64,000 bases of DNA from Pseudomonas sp. CC120222-01a (GTDB lineage: Bacteria; Pseudomonadota; Gammaproteobacteria; Pseudomonadales; Pseudomonadaceae), in the NCBI RefSeq assembly GCF_003097235.1, contig NZ_QEQQ01000023.1:21935-85934 (forward strand), written 5' to 3'. Below, one piece after another: positions 18,183 through 27,156 of this stretch (position 1 is the stretch's first letter; each line of letters starts with the position of its first letter). Position numbers and translations under genes: made by a program. The notes beneath the pieces are model-generated. The model saw nothing but the letters and a program-made list of their open reading frames with translations, did no database searches and was not told where the DNA came from.

Positions 18183-18216
18183 CGGCCCTTTCGCGGCTAA
18201 AGCCGCGAAAGGGCCG
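18183..18216. repeat. Perfect REP-derived hairpin between folK and cca
   Basis: A 15-pair perfect stem, CGGCCCTTTCGCGGC / GCCGCGAAAGGGCCG, with loop TAAA. The sequence resembles the head of a Pseudomonas REP but lacks the CTCCCACAG tail. It lies between convergent folK and cca and may act as a transcript end for both, although there is no T-run. Confidence 0.85.
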
Positions 18217-18222
18217 GTGTGG

Positions 18223-19317
18223 TCAGCCCGGCTTGTAAGCCTCGAGCGCTTTTAGCCGCTCACCTTTGAGGGCCTCGCCCAGGCCTTGCCCGGTCAGCCC
18301 GGCTTCAACCAGCGGCTTGACATCTACCCCCCGGGCCGCTGCCGCCGCTCCACGCAGATAATCGCCCTGTGGATAACCTTCACAGGTGGCCATCTCACAC
18401 GCCGCGATGAAATACTCAAAACGCTCTGGCCGGCGATAAACGTCGAACTTCTGCAGCATTTCCAGCAAGTTTGCAGGCGTTAACCGCAACGCGTCATCAG
18501 CGTGCCCGGCAAACTCACCCACCAGCACAGCCAGTTCCTGGCATTCACGCGGCGCCTTGAAACGCTGGTTGAGCGCCTTGATCGCCACTGGCTCCAGCCC
18601 TCGCAGCAAGCACGCCCAGCGCACAGCCAATGGCTGTTGGTGCTCTGCCGAACGCTGCAGTGCTGCCAGCGTATCCACGCTGTTTTCCAGTTCCGGCATC
18701 AACTCCTTCAGAGCGCCACATGCGTCCAGTACCCGGATGAACACGTGCGGCTGGTTTTCCATCAGCGCCCGCTCGATCTCCTTCCAGCTACGTTCGGCTG
18801 TCAGCGCCTGCAACTCGCCCGATTCGGCGATCTGGCGCATCAGAGCCAGTGTTTCATCGGCGACCTGAAAACCCAGTGGGGCATAGCGCGCGGCAAAGCG
18901 GGCTACGCGCAGTACGCGCAGTGGGTCTTCGGCGAACGCGGGGGAGACATGGCGCAGGATGCGTTGTTCAAGGTCGGACTGGCCGTGGTAGGGGTCGTAG
19001 ACCACACCCTGTTCATCTTCGGCCATCGCATTGATGGTCAGGTCGCGGCGGATCAGGTCTTCTTCCAGCGTCACGTCGGGGCTAGCGTGAAAAGTGAACC
19101 CGCCATAACCGCGCCCGCTCTTGCGCTCGGTGCGCGCCAGGGCATATTCCTCGCCCGTCTTCGGATGCAGGAAAACCGGGAAGTCAGCGCCGACCGGGCG
19201 AAAACCCTGGGCGTGCATTTCCTCGACCGTGGCGCCGACCACCAGCCAGTCGATATCGCTGACCGGGCGCCCGAGCAGGCGGTCGCGTACTGCGCCGCCG
19301 ACTTTGTAGATGTGCAT
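18223..19317 (-). CDS. cca: CCA-adding tRNA nucleotidyltransferase
   Basis: 364 residues of class II nucleotidyltransferase. The metal-binding Asp21 and Asp23 are in SDIDWLV, with RRDLTINAMA near residue 110 and the template arginines in EDPLRVLRVARFAARY. It adds or repairs the 3' CCA of tRNAs. It is shorter than the 412-residue E. coli enzyme because the C-terminal HD phosphohydrolase domain is missing, as is usual in pseudomonads. It is a single gene, convergent with folK. Confidence 0.95.
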   Translation of the reverse strand: MHIYKVGGAVRDRLLGRPVSDIDWLVVGATVEEMHAQGFRPVGADFPVFLHPKTGEEYALARTERKSGRGYGGFTFHASPDVTLEEDLIRRDLTINAMAEDEQGVVYDPYHGQSDLEQRILRHVSPAFAEDPLRVLRVARFAARYAPLGFQVADETLALMRQIAESGELQALTAERSWKEIERALMENQPHVFIRVLDACGALKELMPELENSVDTLAALQRSAEHQQPLAVRWACLLRGLEPVAIKALNQRFKAPRECQELAVLVGEFAGHADDALRLTPANLLEMLQKFDVYRRPERFEYFIAACEMATCEGYPQGDYLRGAAAAARGVDVKPLVEAGLTGQGLGEALKGERLKALEAYKPG

Positions 19318-19371
19318 GTGCAGCCTCCATTACTGCCCACAGGATACCCTGTCGGCAGCAATGGCGGTGCA

Positions 19372-20940
19372 TCAGAGGTGGTGGATGACGGCGAGGTCCA
19401 TGCGCCCGTAGTCGCCGCTCTCGGCATGCTCCCCACGCGGCGGCATGTGATGGGTCTTGACCACCTGGTCGCCCTGTACGGTCTCCAGATGGATATCGAA
19501 GCCCCACAGCCGGTGCAGGTGCTTGAGCACTTCCTCGGTGGAGTCGCCCAGCGGTTTGCGGTTGTGCTGCTGGTGGCGCAAGGTCAGCGAGCGATCGCCA
19601 CGGCGGTCGATGCTCCATATCTGCACGTTGGGCTCGCGATTGCCGAGGTTGTACTGCGCTGCCAGTTGCTCGCGAATGATCCGGTAGCCGGCCTCGTCAT
19701 GGATGGCCGGCACCAGCAGGTCATCGCGCTGGTCGTCATCGAGGATGCTGAACAACTTCAGGTCACGCATCACCTTGGGTGACAGATACTGCAGGATGAA
19801 ACTCTCGTCCTTGAAGCTGCTCATGGCGAACTTGATGGTAGAAAGCCAGTCGCTGCCGGCAATGTCGGGGAACCAGCGGCGATCTTCCTCCGTCGGGTTT
19901 TCGCACATGCGGCGGATGTCGGTGTACATGGCAAAGCCCAGTGCATACGGGTTGATGCCGCTGTAGTACGGGCTGTCGAAGCCGGGCTGGAACACCACGC
20001 TGGTGTGCGACTGCAGGAACTCCATCATGAAGCCTTCGGTAATCAGGCCTTCGTCGTACAGGTCGTTCATCAGGGTGTAGTGCCAGAAGGTAGCCCAACC
20101 TTCGTTCATCACCTGGGTCTGGCGCTGCGGGTAGAAGTACTGGGCAATCTTACGCACGATGCGCACCACCTCGCGTTGCCAGGGTTCGAGCAGCGGGGCG
20201 TTCTTCTCGATGAAGTAAAGGATGTTTTCCTGCGGTTCGGAGGGGAAGCGTGCATCGTCGCGCTCGCCGCCTTTTTCGGCACTCTTGGGAATCGTGCGCC
20301 ACAGGTCGTTGATCTGCCGCTGCAGGTGTTCTTCACGGTCCTTCTGGCGCCTGCGTTCTTCTTCGGCAGAGATCGGATAGGGGCGTTTGTAGCGATCCAC
20401 GCCGTAGTTCATCAATGCGTGGCAGGAGTCGATCAAGTCTTCCACGGCATCGATGCCGTGGCGTTCCTCGCACTGGGCGATGTACTGCTTGGCGAACACC
20501 AGGTAGTCGATGATCGACGTGGCGTCGGTCCAGGTGCGGAACAGGTAGTTGCCCTTGAAGAAGCTATTGTGGCCATAGCAGGCGTGGGCGATCACCAGTG
20601 CCTGCATGCACATGGTGTTTTCTTCCATCAGGTAGGCGATGCACGGATCAGAGTTGATCACGATCTCGTAGGCCAGGCCCATCTGGCCCCGGCTGTAGGA
20701 CTTCTCGGTACTGAGGAACTGCTTGCCGTAGGACCAGTGGTGATAACCCAGCGGCATGCCGACGGAAGCGTAGGCATCCATCATCTGCTCGGCGGTGATC
20801 ACCTCGATCTGGTTGGGGTAGGTGTCCAGGGCGTAACGCTCGGCCAGCCGGCTGATTTCCCGATCGTAGGTCTGGATCAGCTCGAACGTCCACTCGGACC
20901 CGGTGGAAATGGGTTGGCGTCTCTGTGCTCTGGCGGTCAT
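19372..20940 (-). CDS. SpoVR-family protein (YcgB)
   Basis: 522 residues covering the whole SpoVR-like family, starting MTARAQRRQPISTGSEWTFE. Conserved histidine-rich stretches such as YGHNSFFKGNYLF and NEGWATFWHYTLMN are present. Its biochemical role is unknown; in B. subtilis SpoVR affects the spore cortex. It forms an operon with prkA and yeaH and overlaps yeaH by four bases (ATGA). The three genes occur together widely and tend to be stationary-phase or nitrogen-stress induced. Confidence 0.92.
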   Translation of the reverse strand: MTARAQRRQPISTGSEWTFELIQTYDREISRLAERYALDTYPNQIEVITAEQMMDAYASVGMPLGYHHWSYGKQFLSTEKSYSRGQMGLAYEIVINSDPCIAYLMEENTMCMQALVIAHACYGHNSFFKGNYLFRTWTDATSIIDYLVFAKQYIAQCEERHGIDAVEDLIDSCHALMNYGVDRYKRPYPISAEEERRRQKDREEHLQRQINDLWRTIPKSAEKGGERDDARFPSEPQENILYFIEKNAPLLEPWQREVVRIVRKIAQYFYPQRQTQVMNEGWATFWHYTLMNDLYDEGLITEGFMMEFLQSHTSVVFQPGFDSPYYSGINPYALGFAMYTDIRRMCENPTEEDRRWFPDIAGSDWLSTIKFAMSSFKDESFILQYLSPKVMRDLKLFSILDDDQRDDLLVPAIHDEAGYRIIREQLAAQYNLGNREPNVQIWSIDRRGDRSLTLRHQQHNRKPLGDSTEEVLKHLHRLWGFDIHLETVQGDQVVKTHHMPPRGEHAESGDYGRMDLAVIHHL

Positions 20941-22208
20941 GTGGCTAACCTGCGCTGGAAGAGTTCACGGAAGACCGGGTAGATATCGCCGGCCGATACC
21001 AACTGCTGCTGGGCGAATGTGTCAGGGAATGCCTCGCCGATTCGCTCGTACTCGTACCACAACGCCTGGTGCTCACGTGGGGTGATCTCAACGTAAGTGT
21101 AGTACTGCACATGCGGCATGATCTGCTTGGAGAGGATCTCGCGGCAGATCGGCGAGTCGTCGTTCCAGTTGTCCCCGTCGGAGGCCTGGGCGGCATAGAT
21201 GTTCCAGTCAGCGGCCGGGTAACGCTCGGCCATGATCTCCTGCATCATCTTCAGCGCGCTGGAGACGATGGTGCCGCCGGTTTCCCGGGAGTAGAAGAAC
21301 TCTTCCTCGTCGACTTCGCGGGCGCTGGTGTGGTGGCGGATGAACACCACCTCGATGCGGTCGTAGTTACGCTTGAGGAACAGGTACAGCAGGATGAAGA
21401 AGCGTTTGGCGATGTCCTTGGTGGCCTGGGTCATTGAGCCGGACACGTCCATCAGGCAGAACATCACCGCCTTGGAACTGGGGTTGGGCTGCTTGACCAG
21501 CAGGTTGTACTTGAGGTCGAAGGTGTCGAGGAAGGGCAGGCGGTTGATGCGCGCCTTGAGTCGATCGATTTCCTGTTCGACTTCCTGGATGTCGGTGAAG
21601 TTGTCGGGTTCCTCGACTTTCAGCCGGTCCAGTTCCTTTTGTGCTTCGCGCAGCAGCGCACGGCTGCTGCCGGTCAGGGCGATGCGCCGGGCGTGGGCCG
21701 AGCGCAGGGTGCGGACAATGTTGATGCGTGACGGGTTGCCTTCGTTGGCGATACCGGCTCGTACGGTCTTGAAGGTGTCGGCGCCGGTCAGGTGACGTTT
21801 GACCAGATTGGGCAGTTCGAGGTCTTCGAACATGAATTCGAGGAACTCTTCCTGGGTAATCTGGAAGACGAAATCGTCCATGCCCTCGCCGGAGTTGCCG
21901 GCCTTGCCGCGACCACTGCCGCCTCCGCCGCCTTGCGGCCGAGGGATGTGCTCGCCAGCGGTGAACTCCTTGTTGCCTGGGTGCACGATGGTCTGCTTGC
22001 CGCCACGACCATGGTGCAGCACGGGTTCATCGATGTCCCGTCCCGGAATGCTGATCTGTTCACCGTGTTCCATGTCCATGATGGAACGGCGGCTCACGGC
22101 CTCTTCGACCGCCTTCTTGATGTGTTCACGGTAACGCCGCAGGAAACGCTGGCGGTTGACCGTGCTCTTGTTCTTGCCGTTCAGGCGTCGGTCGATAACG
22201 TAGCTCAT
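20937..22208 (-). CDS. yeaH: YeaH/DUF444 protein with von Willebrand A-type domain
   Basis: 423 residues from the ATG at 22208 (MSYVIDRRLNGKNKS). A basic N-terminus is followed by a Gly-rich segment near residue 95 (GGGGGSGRGKAG) and a C-terminal von Willebrand A-like fold with the metal-site motif DVSGSMTQ near residue 245. The biochemical function is not established. It is the middle gene of prkA-yeaH-spoVR. The ten codons before this ATG belong to a repeat-rich leader and are not part of the family. Confidence 0.92.
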   Translation of the reverse strand: MSYVIDRRLNGKNKSTVNRQRFLRRYREHIKKAVEEAVSRRSIMDMEHGEQISIPGRDIDEPVLHHGRGGKQTIVHPGNKEFTAGEHIPRPQGGGGGSGRGKAGNSGEGMDDFVFQITQEEFLEFMFEDLELPNLVKRHLTGADTFKTVRAGIANEGNPSRINIVRTLRSAHARRIALTGSSRALLREAQKELDRLKVEEPDNFTDIQEVEQEIDRLKARINRLPFLDTFDLKYNLLVKQPNPSSKAVMFCLMDVSGSMTQATKDIAKRFFILLYLFLKRNYDRIEVVFIRHHTSAREVDEEEFFYSRETGGTIVSSALKMMQEIMAERYPAADWNIYAAQASDGDNWNDDSPICREILSKQIMPHVQYYTYVEITPREHQALWYEYERIGEAFPDTFAQQQLVSAGDIYPVFRELFQRRLAT

Positions 22209-22214
22209 GGTCCC

Positions 22215-22345
22215 TCCGGTAGCTGGGAGCAGCTGCAAGCCACAAGCTTCAGGCTGCAGGAAAGAGCAGCCACCGCTGCTGCAAGCTACGGCGCCGGGCT
22301 TGCGCCCGGCGCTGGGCAGCTTGAAGCGTGCGGCTTGTAGCTTGC
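22215..22345. repeat. Imperfect palindrome between prkA and yeaH
   Basis: The 141-base gap holds a perfect inner hairpin GCGCCGGGC-TTGC-GCCCGGCGC (22291-22312). It is flanked by imperfect inverted copies of a GCAAGC-ACAAGC-type sequence at about 22235-22260 and 22318-22345. The structure may reduce transcription or stabilise the upstream prkA mRNA. It differs from the CTCCCACAG-type REPs elsewhere in the window. Confidence 0.7.
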
Positions 22346-22349
22346 CGCT

Positions 22350-24272
22350 TTATTGCGATTTCCTGACCCGCAGGTACCATTCCGACAGCAGGCGCACCTG
22401 TTTGTCGGTGTAGCCACGCTCCACCATCCGCGTGACGAAGTCGTTGTGCTTCTGTTGGTCCTCCTTGCTGGCCTTGGCGTTGAAGCTGATGACCGGCAGC
22501 AGGTCCTCGGTGTTGGAGAACATTTTCTTCTCGATCACCACCCGCAGCTTCTCGTAGCTGAGCCAGCTCGGGTTCTTGCCATTGTTGTTGGCACGGGCGC
22601 GCAGCACGAAGTTGACGATTTCGTTGCGGAAGTCCTTCGGATTGCTGATGCCTGCCGGTTTCTCGATCTTTTCCAGCTCTTCGTTGAGGGCGATGCGGTT
22701 GAGGATCTCGCCGGTCTCCGGGTCGCGGTATTCCTGGTCCTGGATCCAGAAGTCGGCGTACAGCACATAGCGGTCGAAGATGTTCTGGCCGTATTCGCTG
22801 TAGGACTCGAGGTAGGCAGTCTGGATCTCCTTGCCGATGAACTCGATGTAGCGCGGTGCCAGGTACTCCTTCAGGTAGCGCAGGTAGCGCTCGCGCACTT
22901 CGGCCGGGAACTGTTCCTGCTCGATCTGCTGTTCCAGCACATACAGCAGGTGCACCGGGTTGGCTGCCACTTCATGTGGGTCGAAGTTGAACACCTTGGA
23001 GAGGATCTTGAAGGCGAAGCGGGTCGACAGGCCGTTCATGCCTTCGTCGACGCCGGCCGCATCGCGGTACTCCTGGATCGACTTGGCTTTCGGGTCGGTG
23101 TCCTTGAGATTTTCGCCGTCGTAGACGCGCATCTTCGAGTAGATGTTGGAGTTTTCCGGCTCTTTGAGGCGCGACAGCACGGTGAACTGGGCAAGCATCT
23201 TCAGTGTGTCGGGCGCGCAATGGGCCTTGGCCAGCGAGCTGTTGACCAGCAACTTGTCGTAGATCTTGATCTCATCGCTGACGCGCAGGCAGTACGGTAC
23301 CTTGACGATGTAGATCCGGTCGATGAACGCCTCGTTGTTCTTGTTGTTGCGGAAGGTGTGCCACTCCGATTCGTTGGAGTGGGCCAGCAGGATACCGGTG
23401 TAGGGAATGGCCCCAAGGCCCTCGGTGCTGTTGTAGTTGCCTTCCTGGGTAGCGGTGAGCAAGGGGTGCAAGACCTTGATCGGCGCCTTGAACATTTCGA
23501 CGAACTCCATCAGGCCCTGGTTGGCCCGGCACAGTGCGCCCGAGTAGCTGTAGGCATCGGCGTCGTTCTGCGGGAATTCTTCGAGCTTGCGGATATCGAC
23601 CTTACCGACCAGCGCAGAGATGTCCTGGTTGTTCTCGTCACCTGGTTCGGTCTTGGCGATGGCAATCTGGTTGAGGATCGAGGGGTACAGCTTCACTACC
23701 CTGAACTTGCTGATATCACCGCCGAATTCCTGCAGGCGCTTGGTGGCCCAGGGCGACATGATGGTGTTCAGGTAGCGCCGCGAGATGCCGTACTCTTCCT
23801 CGAGAATGGCCCCGTCTTCAGTGGCATTGAACAAGCCCAAGGGTGACTCGAATACCGGCGAGCCCTTGATGGCGTAGAAAGGTACCTTCTCCATCAGCTG
23901 CTTGAGTTTCTCGGCCAGCGACGATTTACCGCCGCCTACCGGGCCCAGCAGATAGAGGATCTGTTTCTTCTCTTCCAGGCCTTGGGCGGCATGGCGGAAG
24001 TACGAAACGATCTGGTCGATGCACTCTTCCATGCCATGGAAGTCGGCAAAGGCCGGATACCGGCGAATGACCTTGTTGGAGAATATTCGCGACAGCCTGG
24101 AGTTGGTAGAGGTGTCGATCAGTTCTGGCTCACCGATGGCCAGCAACAGCCGTTCAGCCGCCGATGCGTAGGCACTGCGATCCTCTTTGCACAGCTCGAG
24201 GTACTCCTGCAGCGAGAGTTCTTCCTGGCGCGTAGACTCGAAGCGTTGTTGGAAGTGGCTAAAAATACTCAT
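22350..24272 (-). CDS. prkA: PrkA-family serine protein kinase (YeaG)
   Basis: 640 residues. An AAA-type ATPase core has Walker A GPVGGGKSSLAEKL near residue 110, and a C-terminal PrkA kinase-like domain follows. Family members autophosphorylate and are tied to nitrogen-starvation and stationary-phase physiology. It is the first gene of the prkA-yeaH-spoVR operon. The start ATG at 24272 gives the conserved MSIFSHFQQRFE. Confidence 0.95.
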   Translation of the reverse strand: MSIFSHFQQRFESTRQEELSLQEYLELCKEDRSAYASAAERLLLAIGEPELIDTSTNSRLSRIFSNKVIRRYPAFADFHGMEECIDQIVSYFRHAAQGLEEKKQILYLLGPVGGGKSSLAEKLKQLMEKVPFYAIKGSPVFESPLGLFNATEDGAILEEEYGISRRYLNTIMSPWATKRLQEFGGDISKFRVVKLYPSILNQIAIAKTEPGDENNQDISALVGKVDIRKLEEFPQNDADAYSYSGALCRANQGLMEFVEMFKAPIKVLHPLLTATQEGNYNSTEGLGAIPYTGILLAHSNESEWHTFRNNKNNEAFIDRIYIVKVPYCLRVSDEIKIYDKLLVNSSLAKAHCAPDTLKMLAQFTVLSRLKEPENSNIYSKMRVYDGENLKDTDPKAKSIQEYRDAAGVDEGMNGLSTRFAFKILSKVFNFDPHEVAANPVHLLYVLEQQIEQEQFPAEVRERYLRYLKEYLAPRYIEFIGKEIQTAYLESYSEYGQNIFDRYVLYADFWIQDQEYRDPETGEILNRIALNEELEKIEKPAGISNPKDFRNEIVNFVLRARANNNGKNPSWLSYEKLRVVIEKKMFSNTEDLLPVISFNAKASKEDQQKHNDFVTRMVERGYTDKQVRLLSEWYLRVRKSQ

Positions 24273-24556
24273 GACGTCACCTCGCTCGATACGTGGAGAC
24301 GACGCCGGATCAGTCAGCTGATGCTGGCATGCAACCGGGTTCGCCGATTGCTGTATACCCCCCAGAACACCCTGTAACGCTACCGATGACCCGCACGCCG
24401 GTGTACCGGCTCTCCCCTTTTTCTGGATGGCCTGCGCTTAAGAATAGTTGGTTATCCGCAAGATCAAGGGCGGGCGGCGGAGAAGTTGCGAACGACCGTT
24501 CGTCAGGTGGGGTGCGAGCCCGCGTGGGGCGCGGGCTGCAGTAAAAATGAAAAAAA
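24273..24556 (-). promoter_or_regulatory. prkA upstream region
   Basis: 284 bases between glpE and prkA. Visible are a palindrome CGAACG-AC-CGTTCG (24489-24502) and a stem AGCCCGCG-TGGGG-CGCGGGCT (24517-24537). The latter lacks a T-run on the glpE strand but may mark the end of the glpE transcript. A sigma-S or sigma-54 promoter would fit the known biology of the operon, but I could not find a convincing one by eye. Confidence 0.4.
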
Positions 24557-24886
24557 TTATTCGGCGGTGCCCTGGGCGGTCTCGGCCGGGTAGGTGGTAC
24601 GCCACAGTTCGAAGCCGCCATCGACGCTGTACACGTCGGAGAAGCCCTGGCCGACCAGGTAGGCGGCTGCGCTCTGGCTGGAATTGCCGTGGTAGCAGAC
24701 CACCAGGGTCGGGGCATCCAGGTCGGCATTGCGGATGAACTCGGCGACCGAGTGGTTATCCAGATGCTTGGCGCCGGTGATGTGGCCGGCGGCGAAGGCT
24801 TGCGAGTCGCGAATGTCGACGACTACCGCACCTTGCGCGCGCAGGGCCAGGGCCTGCTCGGGAGGGATGCGCTTGAATTCGCTCAT
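24557..24886 (-). CDS. glpE: Thiosulfate sulfurtransferase GlpE (rhodanese)
   Basis: 109 residues, a single rhodanese domain. The active-site loop is C64-Y-H-G-N-S-S, close to the C-x-x-G-x-S of GlpE proteins. It moves sulfane sulfur from thiosulfate to cyanide or thioredoxin in vitro. It lies downstream of apaH on the same strand with a 14-base gap, so it is probably the tail of that operon. The start ATG 24886 gives MSEFKRIPPEQA. Confidence 0.95.
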   Translation of the reverse strand: MSEFKRIPPEQALALRAQGAVVVDIRDSQAFAAGHITGAKHLDNHSVAEFIRNADLDAPTLVVCYHGNSSQSAAAYLVGQGFSDVYSVDGGFELWRTTYPAETAQGTAE

Positions 24887-24900
24887 GGGTACGGTTCTCT

Positions 24901-25767
24901 TCAGGGTTGATCGATCAGTGTAGTGGCTTGTGGCGGCGGGCGGACATGACCGTCGTCGGTGCAGTCACAGCGGTGGTATTCGCCGCTATCGACGTTGTAC
25001 AGGGTCATGGCACCGCCCCACACGCAGCCGGTGTCGAGGGCGATGATGCCGGGTTCGTTGACCTGGCCTTGGAGAGCAGCCCAGTGGCCGAAGATGATCT
25101 TCACGTGGCGCGAGCGGCGGTCCTTGTGTGCATACCAGGGCTTGTAGCCTTTGGGTGCGGTGTCCAGGCCTTCCTTGCTCTTGAGGTCGAGCTTGCCTGC
25201 CGCGGTGCAGAAGCGCATGCGCGTGAGGTAGTTGGTGATCACTCGCAAACGTTCCACGCCAGTGAGGCTCTTGCTCCACTTGTTCGGCTCGTTGCCGTAC
25301 ATGCCATCCAGAAAAGGTTGCAGGCGATTGTCGTCACGCAGTACCTGTTCGACTTCGCCGGCCAGCTGGAGTGCTTGGCCAAGGGTCCACTGAGGCGGAA
25401 TGCCGGCATGGACCAGGGCGATGCCACGAGGCTCGTCGTAATGCAGCAGCTTCTGCTGGCGCAGCCAGTCGAACAGTTGGTCAGCATCCGGTGCTTCGAT
25501 GATCTCGCGCAGCGTGTCGCTTTTCTTCAGACGCTCGACGTTGTGCCAGACGGCCAGCAGGTGCAGGTCGTGGTTACCCAGCACGCACACCAGCGATTGG
25601 CGGATCGAATAGAGGTAACGCAGCGTTTCCAGCGACTCGGGGCCACGGTTGACCAGGTCGCCGACCAGCCACAGGCGGTCGACCGCCGGGTTGAAGTTGA
25701 CTCGTTCGAGCAGGCACTTGAGCGGCCCCAGGCAGCCTTGCAGGTCTCCGACGGCATAGGTGGCCAT
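24901..25767 (-). CDS. apaH: Diadenosine tetraphosphatase ApaH
   Basis: 288 residues of the calcineurin-like phosphoesterase superfamily. Metal-binding motifs are GDLQGC (residue 7 on), GDLVNRGPES and GNHDLHLL. It splits Ap4A to two ADP and also removes Np4 caps from RNA. Its ATG shares one base with the apaG stop (TGATG), a sign of coupled translation. The order rsmA-apaG-apaH is conserved in gamma-proteobacteria. Confidence 0.97.
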   Translation of the reverse strand: MATYAVGDLQGCLGPLKCLLERVNFNPAVDRLWLVGDLVNRGPESLETLRYLYSIRQSLVCVLGNHDLHLLAVWHNVERLKKSDTLREIIEAPDADQLFDWLRQQKLLHYDEPRGIALVHAGIPPQWTLGQALQLAGEVEQVLRDDNRLQPFLDGMYGNEPNKWSKSLTGVERLRVITNYLTRMRFCTAAGKLDLKSKEGLDTAPKGYKPWYAHKDRRSRHVKIIFGHWAALQGQVNEPGIIALDTGCVWGGAMTLYNVDSGEYHRCDCTDDGHVRPPPQATTLIDQP

Positions 25768-26147
25768 CAGTGCAGCGCTCCAGGGACCGCAAGGCGGAAG
25801 GGTGCGATGTCGGCGTCGAAACGCTTGCCGTCTTCGGCGAACATTTCGTAGCTGCCCTGCATGGTGCCGACGCGTGTGCTGATCACCGCGCCGCTGCTGT
25901 AGGTATGGCTCTGGCCGGGCTCGATGGTCGGCTGCTGGCCAACTACGCCGGCACCGCGCACTTCCTCGACTTCGCCATCACCGTTGGTGATCAACCAGTG
26001 GCGTGACAGCAGCTTGGCTTTGACCGAGCCATTGTTTTGCACGGTGATGGTGTAGGCGAAGGCGAAGCGACTGCTTTCTGGGTCGGATTGGTCTTTCAGG
26101 TAACGGGTCACGACGCTGACGTCGATCTGATAGCGAGGGTCGGACAT
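25767..26147 (-). CDS. apaG: ApaG domain protein
   Basis: 126 residues, starting MSDPRYQIDVSVVTRYLKDQ, the normal ApaG length. The fold is an immunoglobulin-like beta-sandwich of unknown reaction. The GxGxxG-like region is GAGVVG near residue 64, and the TMQGSYEMFAEDG signature is near residue 100. It is coupled to apaH downstream. The REP pair 26249-26342 separates it from rsmA, so the two may not be on a single equally abundant mRNA. Confidence 0.95.
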   Translation of the reverse strand: MSDPRYQIDVSVVTRYLKDQSDPESSRFAFAYTITVQNNGSVKAKLLSRHWLITNGDGEVEEVRGAGVVGQQPTIEPGQSHTYSSGAVISTRVGTMQGSYEMFAEDGKRFDADIAPFRLAVPGALH

Positions 26148-26248
26148 GCAAGGGCCTTGGGCGAACTGACGCAATAATGCAGTCTAGGCCATTGGGAGGG
26201 GGGAGGGCCAGCGGTGTGGGGGATCGGGAGATTTGTGCTGTCAGTGCC

Positions 26249-26342
26249 GGCCCCTTCGCGAGCAAGCCCGCTCCCACAAGGACCGCACAGATTTCTGGGG
26301 TTGTGCAATTTCTGTGGGAGCGAGCTTGCCCGCGAAAGGGCC
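26249..26342. repeat. Inverted pair of REP elements (rsmA-apaG)
   Basis: The left arm begins GGCCCCTTCGCGAGCAAGCC and continues CGCTCCCACAAG. The right arm is the reverse complement with a few changes and ends CGCGAAAGGGCC. The arms are separated by about 30 bases. The pair sits inside the rsmA-apaG gap, 13 bases after the rsmA stop. Confidence 0.9.
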
Positions 26343-26355
26343 AGTGCAGGCGAAA

Positions 26356-27156
26356 TCAGGCTTGCTGGTCGGCCAGCTTATCAGCCAGGCGCACGAAGGC
26401 CGCGAGGTCGAGCTGTTCAGGGCGCAGGCTGCCATCCACGCCAGCGGCTTCGATGGCGGCGCTGTCGAGCAGCCCCTTCATCGTGTTGCGCAGGGTCTTG
26501 CGACGCTGGTTGAACGCTTCGCGCACTACCTGCTCCAGCAACCGTGCATCCTTGGCCGGGTGCGGTAGCACTTCGTGCGGCACCAGGCGCACGATCGCCG
26601 AGTCGACCTTCGGTGGCGGGTTGAACGCGCCCGGGCCGACGTTGAACAGGTGTTCCACACGGCAGTGGTACTGCACCATGATCGACAGGCGACCCCAATC
26701 ACCACCGCCTGGGCCTGCCGCCATGCGCTCGACCACTTCCTTCTGCAGCATGAAGTGCATGTCCCGGATCAGCCCGGCGTGGCTGAGCAGGTGGAAGATC
26801 AGCGGGGTGGAGATGTTGTAAGGCAGGTTGCCGACCACCTTCAGGCTGCGCGGCGGTACGCCCAGCTGGTTGAAGTCGAATTTCAGCGCATCACCCTGGT
26901 GCAGGCGGAAATTGCTGCGGCCAGCGAACTTGTGCTGGAGGATCGGTACCAGGTCCTTGTCCAGTTCGACGACGTCCAGTTGTGCGCCGCTGCCCAGCAG
27001 GCCCTCGGTGAGGGCGCCCTGGCCCGGGCCGATTTCCAGCAGGTGTTCGCCAGCCTTGGCGTTGATGGCGCGCAGGATGCGGTCGATGATGCCCGCATCG
27101 TGCAGGAAGTTCTGGCCGAAGCGCTTGCGCGCCCGGTGTTGGTATTGCTCGTTCAT
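26356..27156 (-). CDS. rsmA: 16S rRNA dimethyladenosine transferase RsmA (KsgA)
   Basis: 266 residues. S-adenosylmethionine motif I is EIGPGQGALTEGL near residue 42. The catalytic motif NLPYNIS is near residue 113. It dimethylates A1518 and A1519 of 16S rRNA late in 30S assembly. Its start overlaps the pdxA stop by four bases. Note that this rsmA is KsgA, not the CsrA homologue that shares the symbol in Pseudomonas; ksgA is the older name. Confidence 0.97.
   Translation of the reverse strand: MNEQYQHRARKRFGQNFLHDAGIIDRILRAINAKAGEHLLEIGPGQGALTEGLLGSGAQLDVVELDKDLVPILQHKFAGRSNFRLHQGDALKFDFNQLGVPPRSLKVVGNLPYNISTPLIFHLLSHAGLIRDMHFMLQKEVVERMAAGPGGGDWGRLSIMVQYHCRVEHLFNVGPGAFNPPPKVDSAIVRLVPHEVLPHPAKDARLLEQVVREAFNQRRKTLRNTMKGLLDSAAIEAAGVDGSLRPEQLDLAAFVRLADKLADQQA

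Noticed and set aside
24517..24537. The stem AGCCCGCG-CGCGGGCT read as a glpE terminator
   Set aside because: There is no T-run on the minus strand after the stem, so I only mention it within the prkA upstream region.
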